A stretch of DNA of 64,000 nt from AP-15 sp963700185. Its GTDB lineage: Bacteria; Pseudomonadota; Alphaproteobacteria; ATCC43930; CGMCC-115725. The notes under the pieces were generated by a model. That model saw only the letters and a list, made by a program, of their open reading frames with translations. It was not told where the DNA came from and did not search any database. The translations under genes and the position numbers were made by a program. Shown piece by piece: positions 8,829 through 18,270 of this stretch (within the stretch, counting starts at the first letter, position 1; each line of letters opens with the position of its first letter). Location: contig CAVOWP010000015.1 in the NCBI GenBank assembly GCA_963700185.1, positions 62,001 to 126,000 on the forward strand. Reading direction: 5' to 3'.

Positions 8829-10664
8829 ATGACTGACGCCGCGCGCAGCTCTTCGCGGATGGGCTGGCTTCCGCTTGGACTGTTGGGAACACGGCGCCGA
8901 CCGTCCGACCAAGAAAGCGCGGGCGGCGGGGTGACGGCGCAGCCGCGCGGGCGGCTCTTCCGCAAATATGTGCTGCTGATCGTCGGGCTGGTCAGCCTCG
9001 TCCTGCTGCTCAACAGTGCGCTCGATTTTTGGTTCGGCTACGAGGAGAACAAGGCGGCGCTGTTCCGCATCCAGCAGGAAAAGGCCGGGTCGGCGGCGCG
9101 CCGCATCGAGCAGTTCGTCGACGAGATCGAGCGCCAGCTCGGGTGGACCACGGCGCCGCAATGGGCGGCCAGTCCGCTCGAGCAGCGCCGTTTCGATTAT
9201 GTGCGCCTGTTGCGCCAAGTGCCGGCGATCACCGAGTTGATCCAGCTCGACGACACGGGCAAGGAGCAGCTCAAGGTGTCGCGGCTGGCGATGGATGTAG
9301 TCGCCAGCGAAAAGGACTACTCCGGGTCGCCGAGCTTTATCGAGGCGCGCCAGCATCGGGTGTGGTTCAGCCCGGTCTACTTCCGCAAGGAATCCGAGCC
9401 GTATATGACCGTGGCGCTGGCCCGCGCCGGACGCAATGCCGGCGTCACGGTCGCCGAGGTCAATCTGAAGCTGATCTGGGATGTGATCACCGGCCTCAAG
9501 ATCGGGCAGGGCGGCTACGCCTATGTCGTCGACCGCGACGGCCGGCTGATCGCCCATCCCGACATCAGCCTCGTGCTGCGCAATACCGACCTCGCCGCCC
9601 TGCCGCAAGTCGCGGCGGCGCGAGCCGAGGCCCCCTCCCTTCCCTCCCCCGCGAGCGGGGGAGGGTCAGGGTGGGGGCGGCCGACCGATCAGGCGGTCAT
9701 GGTCGCCAAAGGCATCGACACCAAGGCAGTATTGACCGCGCATGCCGCAATCGCGCCGCTCGGCTGGACCGTGTTTGTCGAATTGCCGCTGAACGAGGCT
9801 CTGGCGCCGCTTTACGGCTCGATGTTGCGTACCGCCGCATTGCTCGCCGTCGCCCTTGTCCTGGCGACATTGGCGGCACTGCTCCTCGCGCGCCGCATGA
9901 CCGTGCCCATCCGGGAATTGCAGGCTGGCGCCGCGCGGATCGGCGCCGGCGAGCTCGACCGCCATATCGATATCCATACCGGCGACGAGCTCGAAGACCT
10001 CGCCGGCGACTTCAACCGCATGGCGGCGGACCTCCAAAAGTCCTACGCCGACCTCGAAAAAAAAGTCGAGGATCGCACCGCCGAACTCAAGGAGGCGCTC
10101 GACCAGCAGACCGCGACCGCGGAGGTATTGGGTGTCATCAATTCTTCGCCCGGCGACCTCGCCCCGGTGTTCGACGAAATGCTCGAAAAGGCAACTCGCC
10201 TATGCCAGGCAGGGTTCGGCATATTGTGGACTTATGATGGCGAGCGGTTCCGCGCAGCGGCGTTGCACGACGTGCCTGCGGAGTACGCCGAATTTCTTAC
10301 CCACCCAACAGAACTCGCGGATTCGGCAGCGCTCGGCGATATTGCGCGCGGCCACCGCTACGTGCACGTGCCAGATCTCGCAATCTCTTCAGCGCATACC
10401 CAAAGCCCGTTACGCCGCGCCACCGTTGAGCTCGGCCGGGCACGAACGGGTCTCGCCGTGCCTCTGAAGAAAGACGAGACCTTACTCGGGATTATCGTAA
10501 TCTACCGTCAGGAGGTCCGGCCGTTCACCGACAAGCAGATCGCGCTGCTGCAGAATTTCGCAGCGCAGGCGGTCATTGCAATGGAGAACGCTCGAACTCA
10601 TAACCGAGACGCGCGAGGCCTTGGAGCAGCAGACCGCGACCGCCGAGGTGCTGCAGGTCATTAA
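8829..10664 (+). CDS. Giant GAF-array sensor histidine kinase, segment 1: Cache-HAMP-GAF1
   Basis: First part of what appears to be one gene, 8829-17649, interrupted by four +1 frameshifts; repaired, it would give about 2,940 residues. This segment has a transmembrane helix (residues 47-68), an extracellular double-Cache-like sensor region (about 70-335), a second helix (about 336-355), HAMP (about 356-408), a signalling helix and the first GAF domain (about 425-585). The frame breaks at GAACTC, 10594-10599: the repeat units elsewhere read ENARLITETREAL, which is restored by removing one A. Residues encoded after 10596 are out of frame. A GC-rich palindrome at 9631-9677 adds about 15 residues (PSLPSPASGGGSGWG) in frame within the Cache region. 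The gene is followed by its likely partner receiver at 17646. Confidence 0.85.
   Translation: MTDAARSSSRMGWLPLGLLGTRRRPSDQESAGGGVTAQPRGRLFRKYVLLIVGLVSLVLLLNSALDFWFGYEENKAALFRIQQEKAGSAARRIEQFVDEIERQLGWTTAPQWAASPLEQRRFDYVRLLRQVPAITELIQLDDTGKEQLKVSRLAMDVVASEKDYSGSPSFIEARQHRVWFSPVYFRKESEPYMTVALARAGRNAGVTVAEVNLKLIWDVITGLKIGQGGYAYVVDRDGRLIAHPDISLVLRNTDLAALPQVAAARAEAPSLPSPASGGGSGWGRPTDQAVMVAKGIDTKAVLTAHAAIAPLGWTVFVELPLNEALAPLYGSMLRTAALLAVALVLATLAALLLARRMTVPIRELQAGAARIGAGELDRHIDIHTGDELEDLAGDFNRMAADLQKSYADLEKKVEDRTAELKEALDQQTATAEVLGVINSSPGDLAPVFDEMLEKATRLCQAGFGILWTYDGERFRAAALHDVPAEYAEFLTHPTELADSAALGDIARGHRYVHVPDLAISSAHTQSPLRRATVELGRARTGLAVPLKKDETLLGIIVIYRQEVRPFTDKQIALLQNFAAQAVIAMENARTHNRDARGLGAADRDRRGAAGH
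9631..9677. repeat. GC-rich palindromic element inside sensor kinase gene
   Basis: A palindrome centred on CCTCCCCCGC-GA-GCGGGGGAGG lies in frame in the Cache domain. The same family occurs at 25888, 30121, 31892, 43315, 45660, 50061, 53504 and 62491. Confidence 0.85.
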
Positions 10665-10702
10665 CTCCTCGCCCGGCGACCTCGCGCCGGTGTTCGAACT
10701 CG

Positions 10703-11770
10703 ATGCTCGCTAAAGCACTCACACTGTGCGACGCGAGCTTCGGTCAGCTGGTCACCTTTGACGGCGTCTATTTCCGCGCGGCCGCTTGGCGCGGTTACGA
10801 GCCCGGACCGGTACCCACGACAGCGACACCGGGAATGGCGCTTTATGACCTGATTGAGGGCGCTCGGGTCGTCCATATCGCGGATATCACGGCTGACGAT
10901 GTTTACCGATCGGGTAACGCGACGCGGCGACGGTTGGCCGATGAATACGGGGCGCGTACCGCAATCTGGGTGGCTTTGAGGAAGGAGGTCGCGCTACTCG
11001 GCGCATTCGTAATCTACCGCCGCGATGTGCGGCCGTTTTCTGACGAGCAGATCGCGCTTTTGCAAAACTTCGCCGCGCAGGCGGTCATTGCGATCGAGAA
11101 TGCGCGGCTGATCACCGAGACGCGCGAGGCCTTGGAGCAGCAGACCGCGACCGCCGAGTTGTTGCAGGATATCAACAGCTCGCCCGGCGACCTCACCCCG
11201 GTGTTCGATGCGATGCTGGAAAAGGGGGTCCGCCTTTCCGAGGCCGCCTTCGGCCTATTGTGCACGTTCGATGGCGAGTGCTTCCGGCCGGCGGCGATGC
11301 ACGGGGTCCCGGCCCCCTACGCGGAACACCTGTCGCGCACGCCTTTTACATTTGCTCCCGGAAGCGGCCCCGCACGCATTCTTGCCGGGCAGCGCTTCCA
11401 TGCAGTTGCCGACTTTGCCGCCGACGAGCTGACCCTATCGGGCGACCCGAACTCGGCGCGCCTTGGTCGAGCTCGGCGGCGCCCGGACCGGTCTCGCCGT
11501 CGCTCTGCGCAAAGATGCAGCGCTCGTGGGGATGTTTCTGGTCTTCCGCCAGGAGGTGCGGCCGTTTACCGACAAGCAGATCGCGCTGCTCGAGAACTTC
11601 GCGGCGCAGGCGGTCATCGCGATGGAGAATGCGCGGCTGATTACCGAGACGCGCGAGGCCTTGGAGCAGCAGACCGCGACCGCCGAGGTATTGCAGGTTA
11701 TCAATTCGTCGCCCGGCGACCTCGCCCCCGTGTTCGAGGCGATCGTAGAAAAGGCGATGAAGTTATGTGA
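10703..11770 (+). CDS. Giant GAF-array sensor, segment 2: GAF2 and start of GAF3
   Basis: Second piece of the sensor array. The upstream frame break is at GAACTC, 10696-10701, where repeat units have FDAMLEKA; deletion of one base gives FDSMLAKA. This piece contains GAF2 (about 10703-11105) and most of GAF3, then breaks at GAACTC, 11449-11454, where deletion of one base restores the family motif GDPTRRALVELGG. Everything coded after about 11452 in this frame is out-of-frame translation. Each unit ends with the near-invariant IALLQNFAAQAVIA-ENAR and is linked by ITETREALEQQTATAE. The piece would not be translated alone in any meaningful way; it is listed to show the structure. Confidence 0.75.
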   Translation: MLAKALTLCDASFGQLVTFDGVYFRAAAWRGYEPGPVPTTATPGMALYDLIEGARVVHIADITADDVYRSGNATRRRLADEYGARTAIWVALRKEVALLGAFVIYRRDVRPFSDEQIALLQNFAAQAVIAIENARLITETREALEQQTATAELLQDINSSPGDLTPVFDAMLEKGVRLSEAAFGLLCTFDGECFRPAAMHGVPAPYAEHLSRTPFTFAPGSGPARILAGQRFHAVADFAADELTLSGDPNSARLGRARRRPDRSRRRSAQRCSARGDVSGLPPGGAAVYRQADRAARELRGAGGHRDGECAADYRDARGLGAADRDRRGIAGYQFVARRPRPRVRGDRRKGDEVM

Positions 11771-14700
11771 GGCCGCTGAGGGAACGCTTCGCATCTTTGA
11801 TGGCCAATTGTTCCACCTCGTTGCGGATCACGGCGCCGATCCGTCTGCTCTCGCACGGGTACGAGAACTCGGCCCGATACAGCCGCACGGATTATATGAG
11901 CCGCTCGCGCGCGGGGAGCGTGTGGTTCATGTCGTCGACGTCCGGGAGACCGACGACTATCGTGACGATCCGGCGGTCAGGGAACGGACCGACCTGCGGC
12001 GCATTCGAACCTGGCTCGCAGTGGCCCTGCGCAAGGAAGGGGTGGTGCTCGGCGCGATTTTGGTATTCCGCCAGGAAGTGCGCCCCTTCACTGACAAGCA
12101 GATCGCTCTGCTGCAGAATTTTGCGTCGCAGGCGGTCATTGCAATGGAAAACGCGCGGCTCTTGACCGAGACGCGCGAAGCCTTGGAGCAGCAGACCGCG
12201 ACTGCCGAGGTCTTGCAGGTCATCAACTCCTCGCCCGGCGATCTGGGCCCGGTGTTCGACGCGATGCTCGACAAGGCCATGGCGCTGTGCGGTATTGCCC
12301 ATGGCAGTCTTCAGACTTACGACGGGGAGCAATTCCGCGCCGTTGCGGTGCGCGGTCATCCGGAGCCGTTGGCCGCTCTACTTCGGCAGGGCTATAGCCT
12401 AGCCCCCGGGCATCCGATGGAGCGGTTGCTGGAGGGAGATCGGTTTGTCCAAATCCCCGATCTGACCCAAGTCGCGCCCGAGGCGGGGATCGCGGTGCTG
12501 GCCGCCGTCGAAGCTGGCAGCCGCACTCTGCTTTGCATCCCCTTGCGCAAGGATGATACGCTTCTCGGGCAGATCGTCGCCGTTCGCCGGGAAGTCCGTC
12601 CGTTTTCCGAGAAAGAAATTGCGCTGTTGCAGAATTTCGCGGCGCAAGCGGTGATCGCGATGGAAAACGCGCGGCTGATCACCGAGACGCGCGAGGCCTT
12701 GGAGCAGCAGACCGCTACTGCCGAGGTGCTGCAGGTCATCAATTCGTCGCCCGGCAACCTCGCGCCGGTATTCGACGCGATGCTCGAAAGAGTCACCCGC
12801 CTGTGCCAGGCCGCTGCGGGCACCTTCTGGGTCTTTGACGGCGAGCAATGTCGCGCGGCGGCGATACGCGGGATGCCCGAATCGTATGTCGAGGTGGCCC
12901 GCGCATGCGAGCCCGGCCCGCAGACACCGGTGAGCCGAATTGCGCGCGGGGAGCAGTTGATTCACATCGCCGATCTCGGCGCGGAATCCGTTTACCAATC
13001 CGGCGATCCGCTCGTGGTGGCCGCAGTCGACTTGGCTGGCATCCACACGTTCTTGTCTGTGCCGCTACGCAAGGGAGATGCCCTACTGGGGTTGTTCTCG
13101 GTTTATCGGCAAGAAGTTCGCCCGTTTTCTTACAAGCAGATCGCGCTGGTGCAGAATTTCGCGGCTCAAGCGGTGATCGCGGTGGAGAATGCGCGGCTGA
13201 TCACCGAGACGCGCGAGGCGCTCGACCAGCAGACTGCGACCGCCGAGGTGCTGGGGGTCATCAACGGCTCGCCCGGCGACCTCGCCCCGGTGTTCGATGC
13301 AATGCTCGATAAGGCGATGCGCCTGTGCGAGGCGACCTTTGGCGGGCTGTGGACTTTCGACCAAGACCGCTATGTCGCGGTCGCGTTGCGGAACGTGCCG
13401 ACAGCCTATGCGGAGTTCCTGGCGAACACGACCGTCATTCCCGGCCCCGGCACGGCGCCCTACCGATTTCTGCACGGAGAAGAGCTCGTCCATAACATCG
13501 ACCTTGCGTCCGAGGAGCCGTACCGAACCGGTGATCCGCAACGGCGCGCGCTGGTCGATCTCGGCGGCGCCCGCACTGCGCTGCAAGTGCCACTGCGGAA
13601 AGACGATCGTGTGCTCGGAGTGATCACGATCTACCGCCAGGAGCTGCGGCCGTTTTCCGAAAAGCAAATCGCGCTGTTGCAGAATTTCGCCGCGCAGGCG
13701 GTGATCGCGATGGAGAATGCGCGGCTGATCACCGAAACGCGCGAGGCTTTGGACCAGCAGACGGCGACCGCCGATGTGCTGCAGGTCATCAATTCCTCGC
13801 CCGGCGACCTCGCGCCGGTGTTCGACGCAATGCTGGAAAAGGCAACGCGGTTGTGCGAGGCGCCCTTTGGCATTCTCCGAACCTGGGATGGTGAGCGCCT
13901 TCATTTTGGTGCCGTGCACGGCGACCTACAGTTCAGCGATTGGGTCCGGCAGCGTGGTCCCGTCCGGCCGGACAGTGACGCTTCCCCTTTGGGACGAATT
14001 TTAGCGGGCGAAAGGGTTGTCACCTTCGCCGATGCGCCCGGCGATGAGGGTTATCGGACCTCCGCGGGTTGGAGGGAGATGGTGGAGGCCAGCGGCGTCC
14101 GGAGCGCAATTTGGGTGGCGCTGCACAAAGACGACGCCTTGCTCGGCTACATCACAGTCTACCGCCAGGAGGTCCGACCGTTCACCGACAAGCAGATCGC
14201 GCTGTTGCAGAATTTCGCCGCACAGGCGGTGATCGCAATGGAAAATGCGCGGCTGATCACCGAAACACGCGAGGCTCTGGAACAGCAGACCGCGACCGCC
14301 GAGGTCTTGCGGGTCATCAATTCTTCACCCGGCGACGTGCAACCCACCTTTGACGCAATCGCAGAGAGCGCGACGCGGCTATGCGGAGCGGCCAGCGGGG
14401 CGGTCTTCCGGTTCGATGGCTCCCAGAGCCACTTGGCGGCCCATTACAATTGCTCGCCCGCCGAACTTGACGCGCTCCGGGCCACCTATCCCCTCGCTCC
14501 CAGCCGAGGCAGCGTAACGGGGCGCGCCATCCTGACTCGAGCGGTCGCACATGTCGCCGACATTGCTACCGATCCTGAATACGCGCTCCCAAGCATCGTT
14601 CAGTCGGGGATGCACGCCCACCTCTCGGTGCCAATGCTGCTGGACGGCAATCCTGTCGGCGCGATTACGGTCGCCCGGCGCGAGGCCAAGCCGTTTTCTG

Positions 14701-17123
14701 AAACACAAATCGAACTGCTCAAGACGTTCGCGGCACAGGCGGTCATCGCGATGGAGAATGCGCGGCTCATTACCGAGACCCGCGAAGCCCTGGAGCAGCA
14801 GACCGCGACCGCCGAGGTGTTGGGGGTCATCAACAGCTCGCCCGGGGATCTGGCCCCGGTGTTCGATGCCATGCTCGAAAAGGCGATGCACCTGTGCGAC
14901 GCCGGATTCGGCACCTTATGGACCTATGACGGCGCCTATGTTCACGCGGCCGCGCTTTACAACGTACCACCCATATTTGCCGAGTTTTTAACCCAAGCTC
15001 CGCATCGGGTAGGCCCTGATAGCGCGCATGGCCGTCTGCTGAGCGGCGAGGCGGTGGTCCATATTTCAGATATTGTGGCGGAGCAAGCCTATCAGTTAGG
15101 CGACCCAATCCGCCGCGCGCTGGTTGAGCTCGGTGGTGGTCGTGCGTTGCTGGCGGTACCGCTGCGCAAGGACGACGCGTTTCTCGGAGACTTTGTTATT
15201 TACCGTCAGGAACCCCGCCCCTTCTCCGAAAAGCAGATCGTACTCTTGCAGAACTTCGCTGCTCAGGCGGTGATCGCAATGGAAAACGTCCGGCTGATCA
15301 CCGAACTGCAGCAGCGCACGCGCGATCTGCAGGAGTCGCTCGAATACCAGACCGCGACCAGCGATGTGCTCAAGGTCATCAGCCGCTCGGGTTCGGAGCT
15401 GCAGCCGGTCCTCGACAATTTGGTCGAGACGGCAGCGCACATTTGCGAAGCCGACAAGGCCTTCATCTTCCGGCTCCGGGATGGGCTCTATCGAATGGTC
15501 GCCTCGTTCGGATTCTCGGCGGAATACAAGGATTTCATCCTGCGGCATCCGATAGCGCCAAGCCGCGGCACTCTAGTAGGTCGGACAGCACTCCAACTTC
15601 TGCCGGTGAATATCGAAGACGCGGCTAACGACCCCGAATACACCTGGATGGAGTCACAGCGGCTCGGCCAATTCAAGACGATGCTGGGGGTGCCTCTCTT
15701 GCGCGAGGATGCGCCTATCGGCGTCCTCGCGCTCGTCCGCTCCAAAGTAGAGCCGTTTACCGAAAAGCAGATCGCGCTGGTCGCAACCTTTGCCGATCAG
15801 GCGGTGATCGCGATCGAGAACGCGCGGCTGTTCAACGAATTGCGCGCCCGCACCGACGAGCTTCAGGAGTTGCTCGAATACCAGACCGCGACGAGCGATG
15901 TGCTCAAGGTCATCAGCCAATCGACTTTCGACCTGCAGCCGGTGCTGGAGACGCTGGCGGGAACCGCGTCGCGGCTGTGCGAAGCCGAGATGGCGTTCAT
16001 CTTTCGCCGCGAGGGCGAGCTTTATCGCGTCGCGGCATCGGTTGGCTTCTCGCCCGAAACCAAAGCTCTCGTCGAAGCGAATCCGGTCTCGCCGGGGCGC
16101 GGCACGGTCGCGGGCCGCACTGCATTGACCGCCAGCGTCGTCCACATTCCGGACGCGCGGCTGGATCCGGAATACAGCTGGGGCGACTTCCTCCGCGTCG
16201 CCAAGACGCCGACGATGCTCGGCGTGCCCCTGCTCCGCGAGGGGGTGCCGGTCGGCGTCATCGTGCTGGCCCGCCAACGGGTCGAGCCCTTTTCCGACAA
16301 GCAGATCGAATTGGTCCGGACCTTTGCTGACCAGGCGGTGATCGCGATCGAGAATGCCCGGTTGTTCAACGAATTGCGCGCCCGCACCAACGAGCTCGGA
16401 AGCTCGGTCGCCGAGCTGAAGATGCTGAGCGAAGTCGGGCAGGCGGTCAGCTCGACGCTCGATCTGCGGATTGTGCTGTCGACGATTCTCAACGCCTCGC
16501 TCGGGGTGACCTGGGCGAATGCCGGGGCGGTGTTTCGCTACAGCCGGGCAGAGCGTGCGTTCAGGCTGGTCGAGGCGGTGGGGTGGGACGAGGCGCTGGC
16601 ACACTCGGTGCGCGAGCTGCGTGTCGCCGAGAACGAGACCGCGATGGGCGAGGCGGTGGCCCGCCGCGTGCCGATTCAGCTCCCCGATCTCGCGCAGCGG
16701 GCGAGCTACCCGCTGCGCGACATCACGCTCGCCGCCGGTTTTCACTCGGCGCTGATCGTGCCGCTGGTCGGTGCCGAGCGCATCCTCGGGGCGATCCTTC
16801 TGATGCGGCAAGAGGCAGGCGAATTCCCGGCCGAGACGGTGCGGCTGATGCAGACTCTCGCCAGCCAGTCGGTTCTGGCGATCCAGAATGCGCGCCTCTT
16901 CCGCGAGATTGCCGACAAGAGCGAGCAACTGGCGCTCGCCAGCCAGCACAAATCGCAGTTCCTCGCCAATATGAGCCACGAGCTGCAGGACCCCGTTGAA
17001 TGCGATCCTCGGCTATGCGGAGTTGCTGGTCGACGGCATTTACGGGGTGTTGCCGGACCGGCCGCGCGGTGTGCTCGATCGCATCCAGAACAATGGCAAG
17101 CATCTATTGGCGCTCATCAATGA
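11463..17123 (+). CDS. Giant GAF-array sensor, segment 3: rest of GAF3 to GAF13 and start of kinase
   Basis: An uninterrupted frame holding the end of GAF3, GAF4-GAF13 and the H-box entrance. The units repeat every 511-529 bases (conserved linkers near 11117, 11646, 12168, 12684, 13206, 13734, 14262 and 14775). GAF4-GAF10 share almost identical linkers; GAF11 and GAF12 use a diverged linker (LEYQTATSDVLKVIS) and GAF13 is the most divergent. GAF domains bind small ligands (cyclic nucleotides, haem, tetrapyrroles) or serve as dimer spacers; no chromophore cysteine or NKFDE motif stood out. The frame breaks near 16985-16990: SQFLANMSHEL continues as QDP instead of RTPLNAI. Removing one base joins it to segment 4, so the phospho-accepting His in SHEL (about 16977) is intact. 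Confidence 0.85.
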   Translation: MVELGGARTGLAVALRKDAALVGMFLVFRQEVRPFTDKQIALLENFAAQAVIAMENARLITETREALEQQTATAEVLQVINSSPGDLAPVFEAIVEKAMKLCEAAEGTLRIFDGQLFHLVADHGADPSALARVRELGPIQPHGLYEPLARGERVVHVVDVRETDDYRDDPAVRERTDLRRIRTWLAVALRKEGVVLGAILVFRQEVRPFTDKQIALLQNFASQAVIAMENARLLTETREALEQQTATAEVLQVINSSPGDLGPVFDAMLDKAMALCGIAHGSLQTYDGEQFRAVAVRGHPEPLAALLRQGYSLAPGHPMERLLEGDRFVQIPDLTQVAPEAGIAVLAAVEAGSRTLLCIPLRKDDTLLGQIVAVRREVRPFSEKEIALLQNFAAQAVIAMENARLITETREALEQQTATAEVLQVINSSPGNLAPVFDAMLERVTRLCQAAAGTFWVFDGEQCRAAAIRGMPESYVEVARACEPGPQTPVSRIARGEQLIHIADLGAESVYQSGDPLVVAAVDLAGIHTFLSVPLRKGDALLGLFSVYRQEVRPFSYKQIALVQNFAAQAVIAVENARLITETREALDQQTATAEVLGVINGSPGDLAPVFDAMLDKAMRLCEATFGGLWTFDQDRYVAVALRNVPTAYAEFLANTTVIPGPGTAPYRFLHGEELVHNIDLASEEPYRTGDPQRRALVDLGGARTALQVPLRKDDRVLGVITIYRQELRPFSEKQIALLQNFAAQAVIAMENARLITETREALDQQTATADVLQVINSSPGDLAPVFDAMLEKATRLCEAPFGILRTWDGERLHFGAVHGDLQFSDWVRQRGPVRPDSDASPLGRILAGERVVTFADAPGDEGYRTSAGWREMVEASGVRSAIWVALHKDDALLGYITVYRQEVRPFTDKQIALLQNFAAQAVIAMENARLITETREALEQQTATAEVLRVINSSPGDVQPTFDAIAESATRLCGAASGAVFRFDGSQSHLAAHYNCSPAELDALRATYPLAPSRGSVTGRAILTRAVAHVADIATDPEYALPSIVQSGMHAHLSVPMLLDGNPVGAITVARREAKPFSETQIELLKTFAAQAVIAMENARLITETREALEQQTATAEVLGVINSSPGDLAPVFDAMLEKAMHLCDAGFGTLWTYDGAYVHAAALYNVPPIFAEFLTQAPHRVGPDSAHGRLLSGEAVVHISDIVAEQAYQLGDPIRRALVELGGGRALLAVPLRKDDAFLGDFVIYRQEPRPFSEKQIVLLQNFAAQAVIAMENVRLITELQQRTRDLQESLEYQTATSDVLKVISRSGSELQPVLDNLVETAAHICEADKAFIFRLRDGLYRMVASFGFSAEYKDFILRHPIAPSRGTLVGRTALQLLPVNIEDAANDPEYTWMESQRLGQFKTMLGVPLLREDAPIGVLALVRSKVEPFTEKQIALVATFADQAVIAIENARLFNELRARTDELQELLEYQTATSDVLKVISQSTFDLQPVLETLAGTASRLCEAEMAFIFRREGELYRVAASVGFSPETKALVEANPVSPGRGTVAGRTALTASVVHIPDARLDPEYSWGDFLRVAKTPTMLGVPLLREGVPVGVIVLARQRVEPFSDKQIELVRTFADQAVIAIENARLFNELRARTNELGSSVAELKMLSEVGQAVSSTLDLRIVLSTILNASLGVTWANAGAVFRYSRAERAFRLVEAVGWDEALAHSVRELRVAENETAMGEAVARRVPIQLPDLAQRASYPLRDITLAAGFHSALIVPLVGAERILGAILLMRQEAGEFPAETVRLMQTLASQSVLAIQNARLFREIADKSEQLALASQHKSQFLANMSHELQDPVECDPRLCGVAGRRHLRGVAGPAARCARSHPEQWQASIGAHQ

Positions 17124-17649
17124 CGTGCTCGACCTGGCCAAGATCGAGGCCGGCCAGCTGACCCTGACGCTCGAAGATTACAACCTGCCCGAGGTGGTGA
17201 AGTCGGTAGTGACAGCGACCGAGCCGCTCGCCACCGGGAAGGGGCTGATATTCACCACCGCGCTGCAGGACGACTTGCCGATGGCGCACGGCGACGCACG
17301 CCGCGTCTCGCAGGTGCTCCTCAACCTGGTCGGCAACGCGATCAAATTCACCGATAAAGGCGAGGTCGTGATCCGCGCCATTGTCGACAAAGGCCAATTC
17401 GTGCTGACTGTGCGCGACAACGGGCCGGGCATTGCCGACGCCGATCAGGAACGGATCTTTGGCGAATTTCAGCAGATCGACAATTCCAATACGCGCAAGA
17501 AGGGCGGAACCGGTCTGGGTCTGGCGATCTCGAAGCGTATGGTCGAGATGCAGGGCGGGACGATTTCGGTCGACTTGGTATTGGGCCAAGGCTCGACGTT
17601 TCGGGTCGTGCTCCCGGTCCACGTCGATGAAATGATGGAGGCTGCATGA
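16996..17649 (+). CDS. Giant GAF-array sensor, segment 4: HisKA end and HATPase
   Basis: C-terminal kinase part of the sensor. It begins just after the H-box and reads NAILGYAELLVDGIYG, the second half of a HisKA dimerisation domain, followed by the ATP-binding lobe. The N box (LLNLVGNAIKFTDKGEV), the G1 box (VRDNGPGIADAD), the F box (IFGEFQQID) and the G2 box (GGTGLGLAISKRMVEMQGG) are all visible. On its own it lacks the phosphorylated His, which lies upstream of the frameshift. It ends with ATGA overlapping the receiver gene at 17646, so translation is coupled. Confidence 0.88.
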   Translation: MNAILGYAELLVDGIYGVLPDRPRGVLDRIQNNGKHLLALINDVLDLAKIEAGQLTLTLEDYNLPEVVKSVVTATEPLATGKGLIFTTALQDDLPMAHGDARRVSQVLLNLVGNAIKFTDKGEVVIRAIVDKGQFVLTVRDNGPGIADADQERIFGEFQQIDNSNTRKKGGTGLGLAISKRMVEMQGGTISVDLVLGQGSTFRVVLPVHVDEMMEAA

Positions 17650-18014
17650 GCAAGCGCATCCTGGTCATCGAGGATACCGAGGACAACCGCCAGATCATCC
17701 GCGACCTGTTGACCAGCTTCGATTACGAGCTGATCGAGGCGGTGGACGGCGCCGAGGGGGTGGCAATGGCCCAGACCCATCGCCCCGACCTGATCCTGAT
17801 GGACATCCAGCTCCCGGTCATCGACGGCTACGAGGCGACGCGCCAGATCCGTGCGATCCCCGAACTCGCCCGGGTGCCGATCGTCGCAGTGACCTCCTAC
17901 GCCCTCTCCGGCGACGAGGCCAAGACCCGGGAAGCCGGTTGCGACGGCTATATCGCCAAACCCTTCAGCCCGCGCCAGCTCCTCGCCAAAGTCCGCGAAT
18001 TCCTGCCGGAATGA
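17646..18014 (+). CDS. Single-domain response regulator (CheY/DivK-like receiver)
   Basis: A 122-residue stand-alone receiver domain. The phospho-acceptor is Asp53 in LILMDIQLP; the acidic pocket is Glu9-Asp10, the switch Thr83 lies in VAVTSYALSG and Lys105 is in YIAKPFSP. The SYAL stretch and the IQLPVIDGYEATRQIR helix resemble DivK-type regulators. The start overlaps the kinase stop by four bases, so this is the likely phosphorylation target of the GAF-array kinase. With no output domain it would act by binding a partner protein or passing phosphate on. Confidence 0.93.
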   Translation: MSKRILVIEDTEDNRQIIRDLLTSFDYELIEAVDGAEGVAMAQTHRPDLILMDIQLPVIDGYEATRQIRAIPELARVPIVAVTSYALSGDEAKTREAGCDGYIAKPFSPRQLLAKVREFLPE

Positions 18015-18017
18015 AAA

Positions 18018-18262
18018 GGCTTTAACGCAGAGGACGCAAAGGGCTCGCAGAGCACGCTAAGCGTGACAGCACACCGTCATTCCCGCGAAAGCGGGAATCC
18101 AGGACTGCAAGGGTCTCGGCCGTCGTCCTGGATCGCCGCTTTTCGCGGGGACGACGAGCAAACCCCTGTGCGTGACGGCATTGTCAGAATGGTCAATGGT
18201 CTCTAATGCTCGCGTCCTTCGCGAATCCTTCGCGCCCTTTGCGGTGAAGCGTTTTCTTTAAG
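18018..18262. repeat. Composite palindromic repeats between receiver and cyclase genes
   Basis: The gap holds two nested inverted repeats. The outer pair is ACGCAGAGGACGCAAAGG near 18025 and CCTTTGCGGTGAAGCG near 18236. The inner pair, about 18074-18104 and 18124-18158, is built on TTCCCGCGAAAGCGGGAATCC and its degenerate reverse. These are common non-coding repeat types in Proteobacteria. No gene is seen. Confidence 0.7.
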
Positions 18263-18270
18263 GGGCACAA

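Noticed and set aside
10606..14800. Regularly spaced near-identical DNA segments that could suggest a CRISPR array
   Set aside because: The repeats are coding linkers about 60 bases long at 511-529-base intervals, with GAF coding sequence between them; they are not CRISPR repeats and no cas genes are present.
15654..16979. 441-codon antisense frame over the GAF array
   Set aside because: It overlaps the strongly conserved GAF11-GAF13 coding region and its translation has no recognisable motif.
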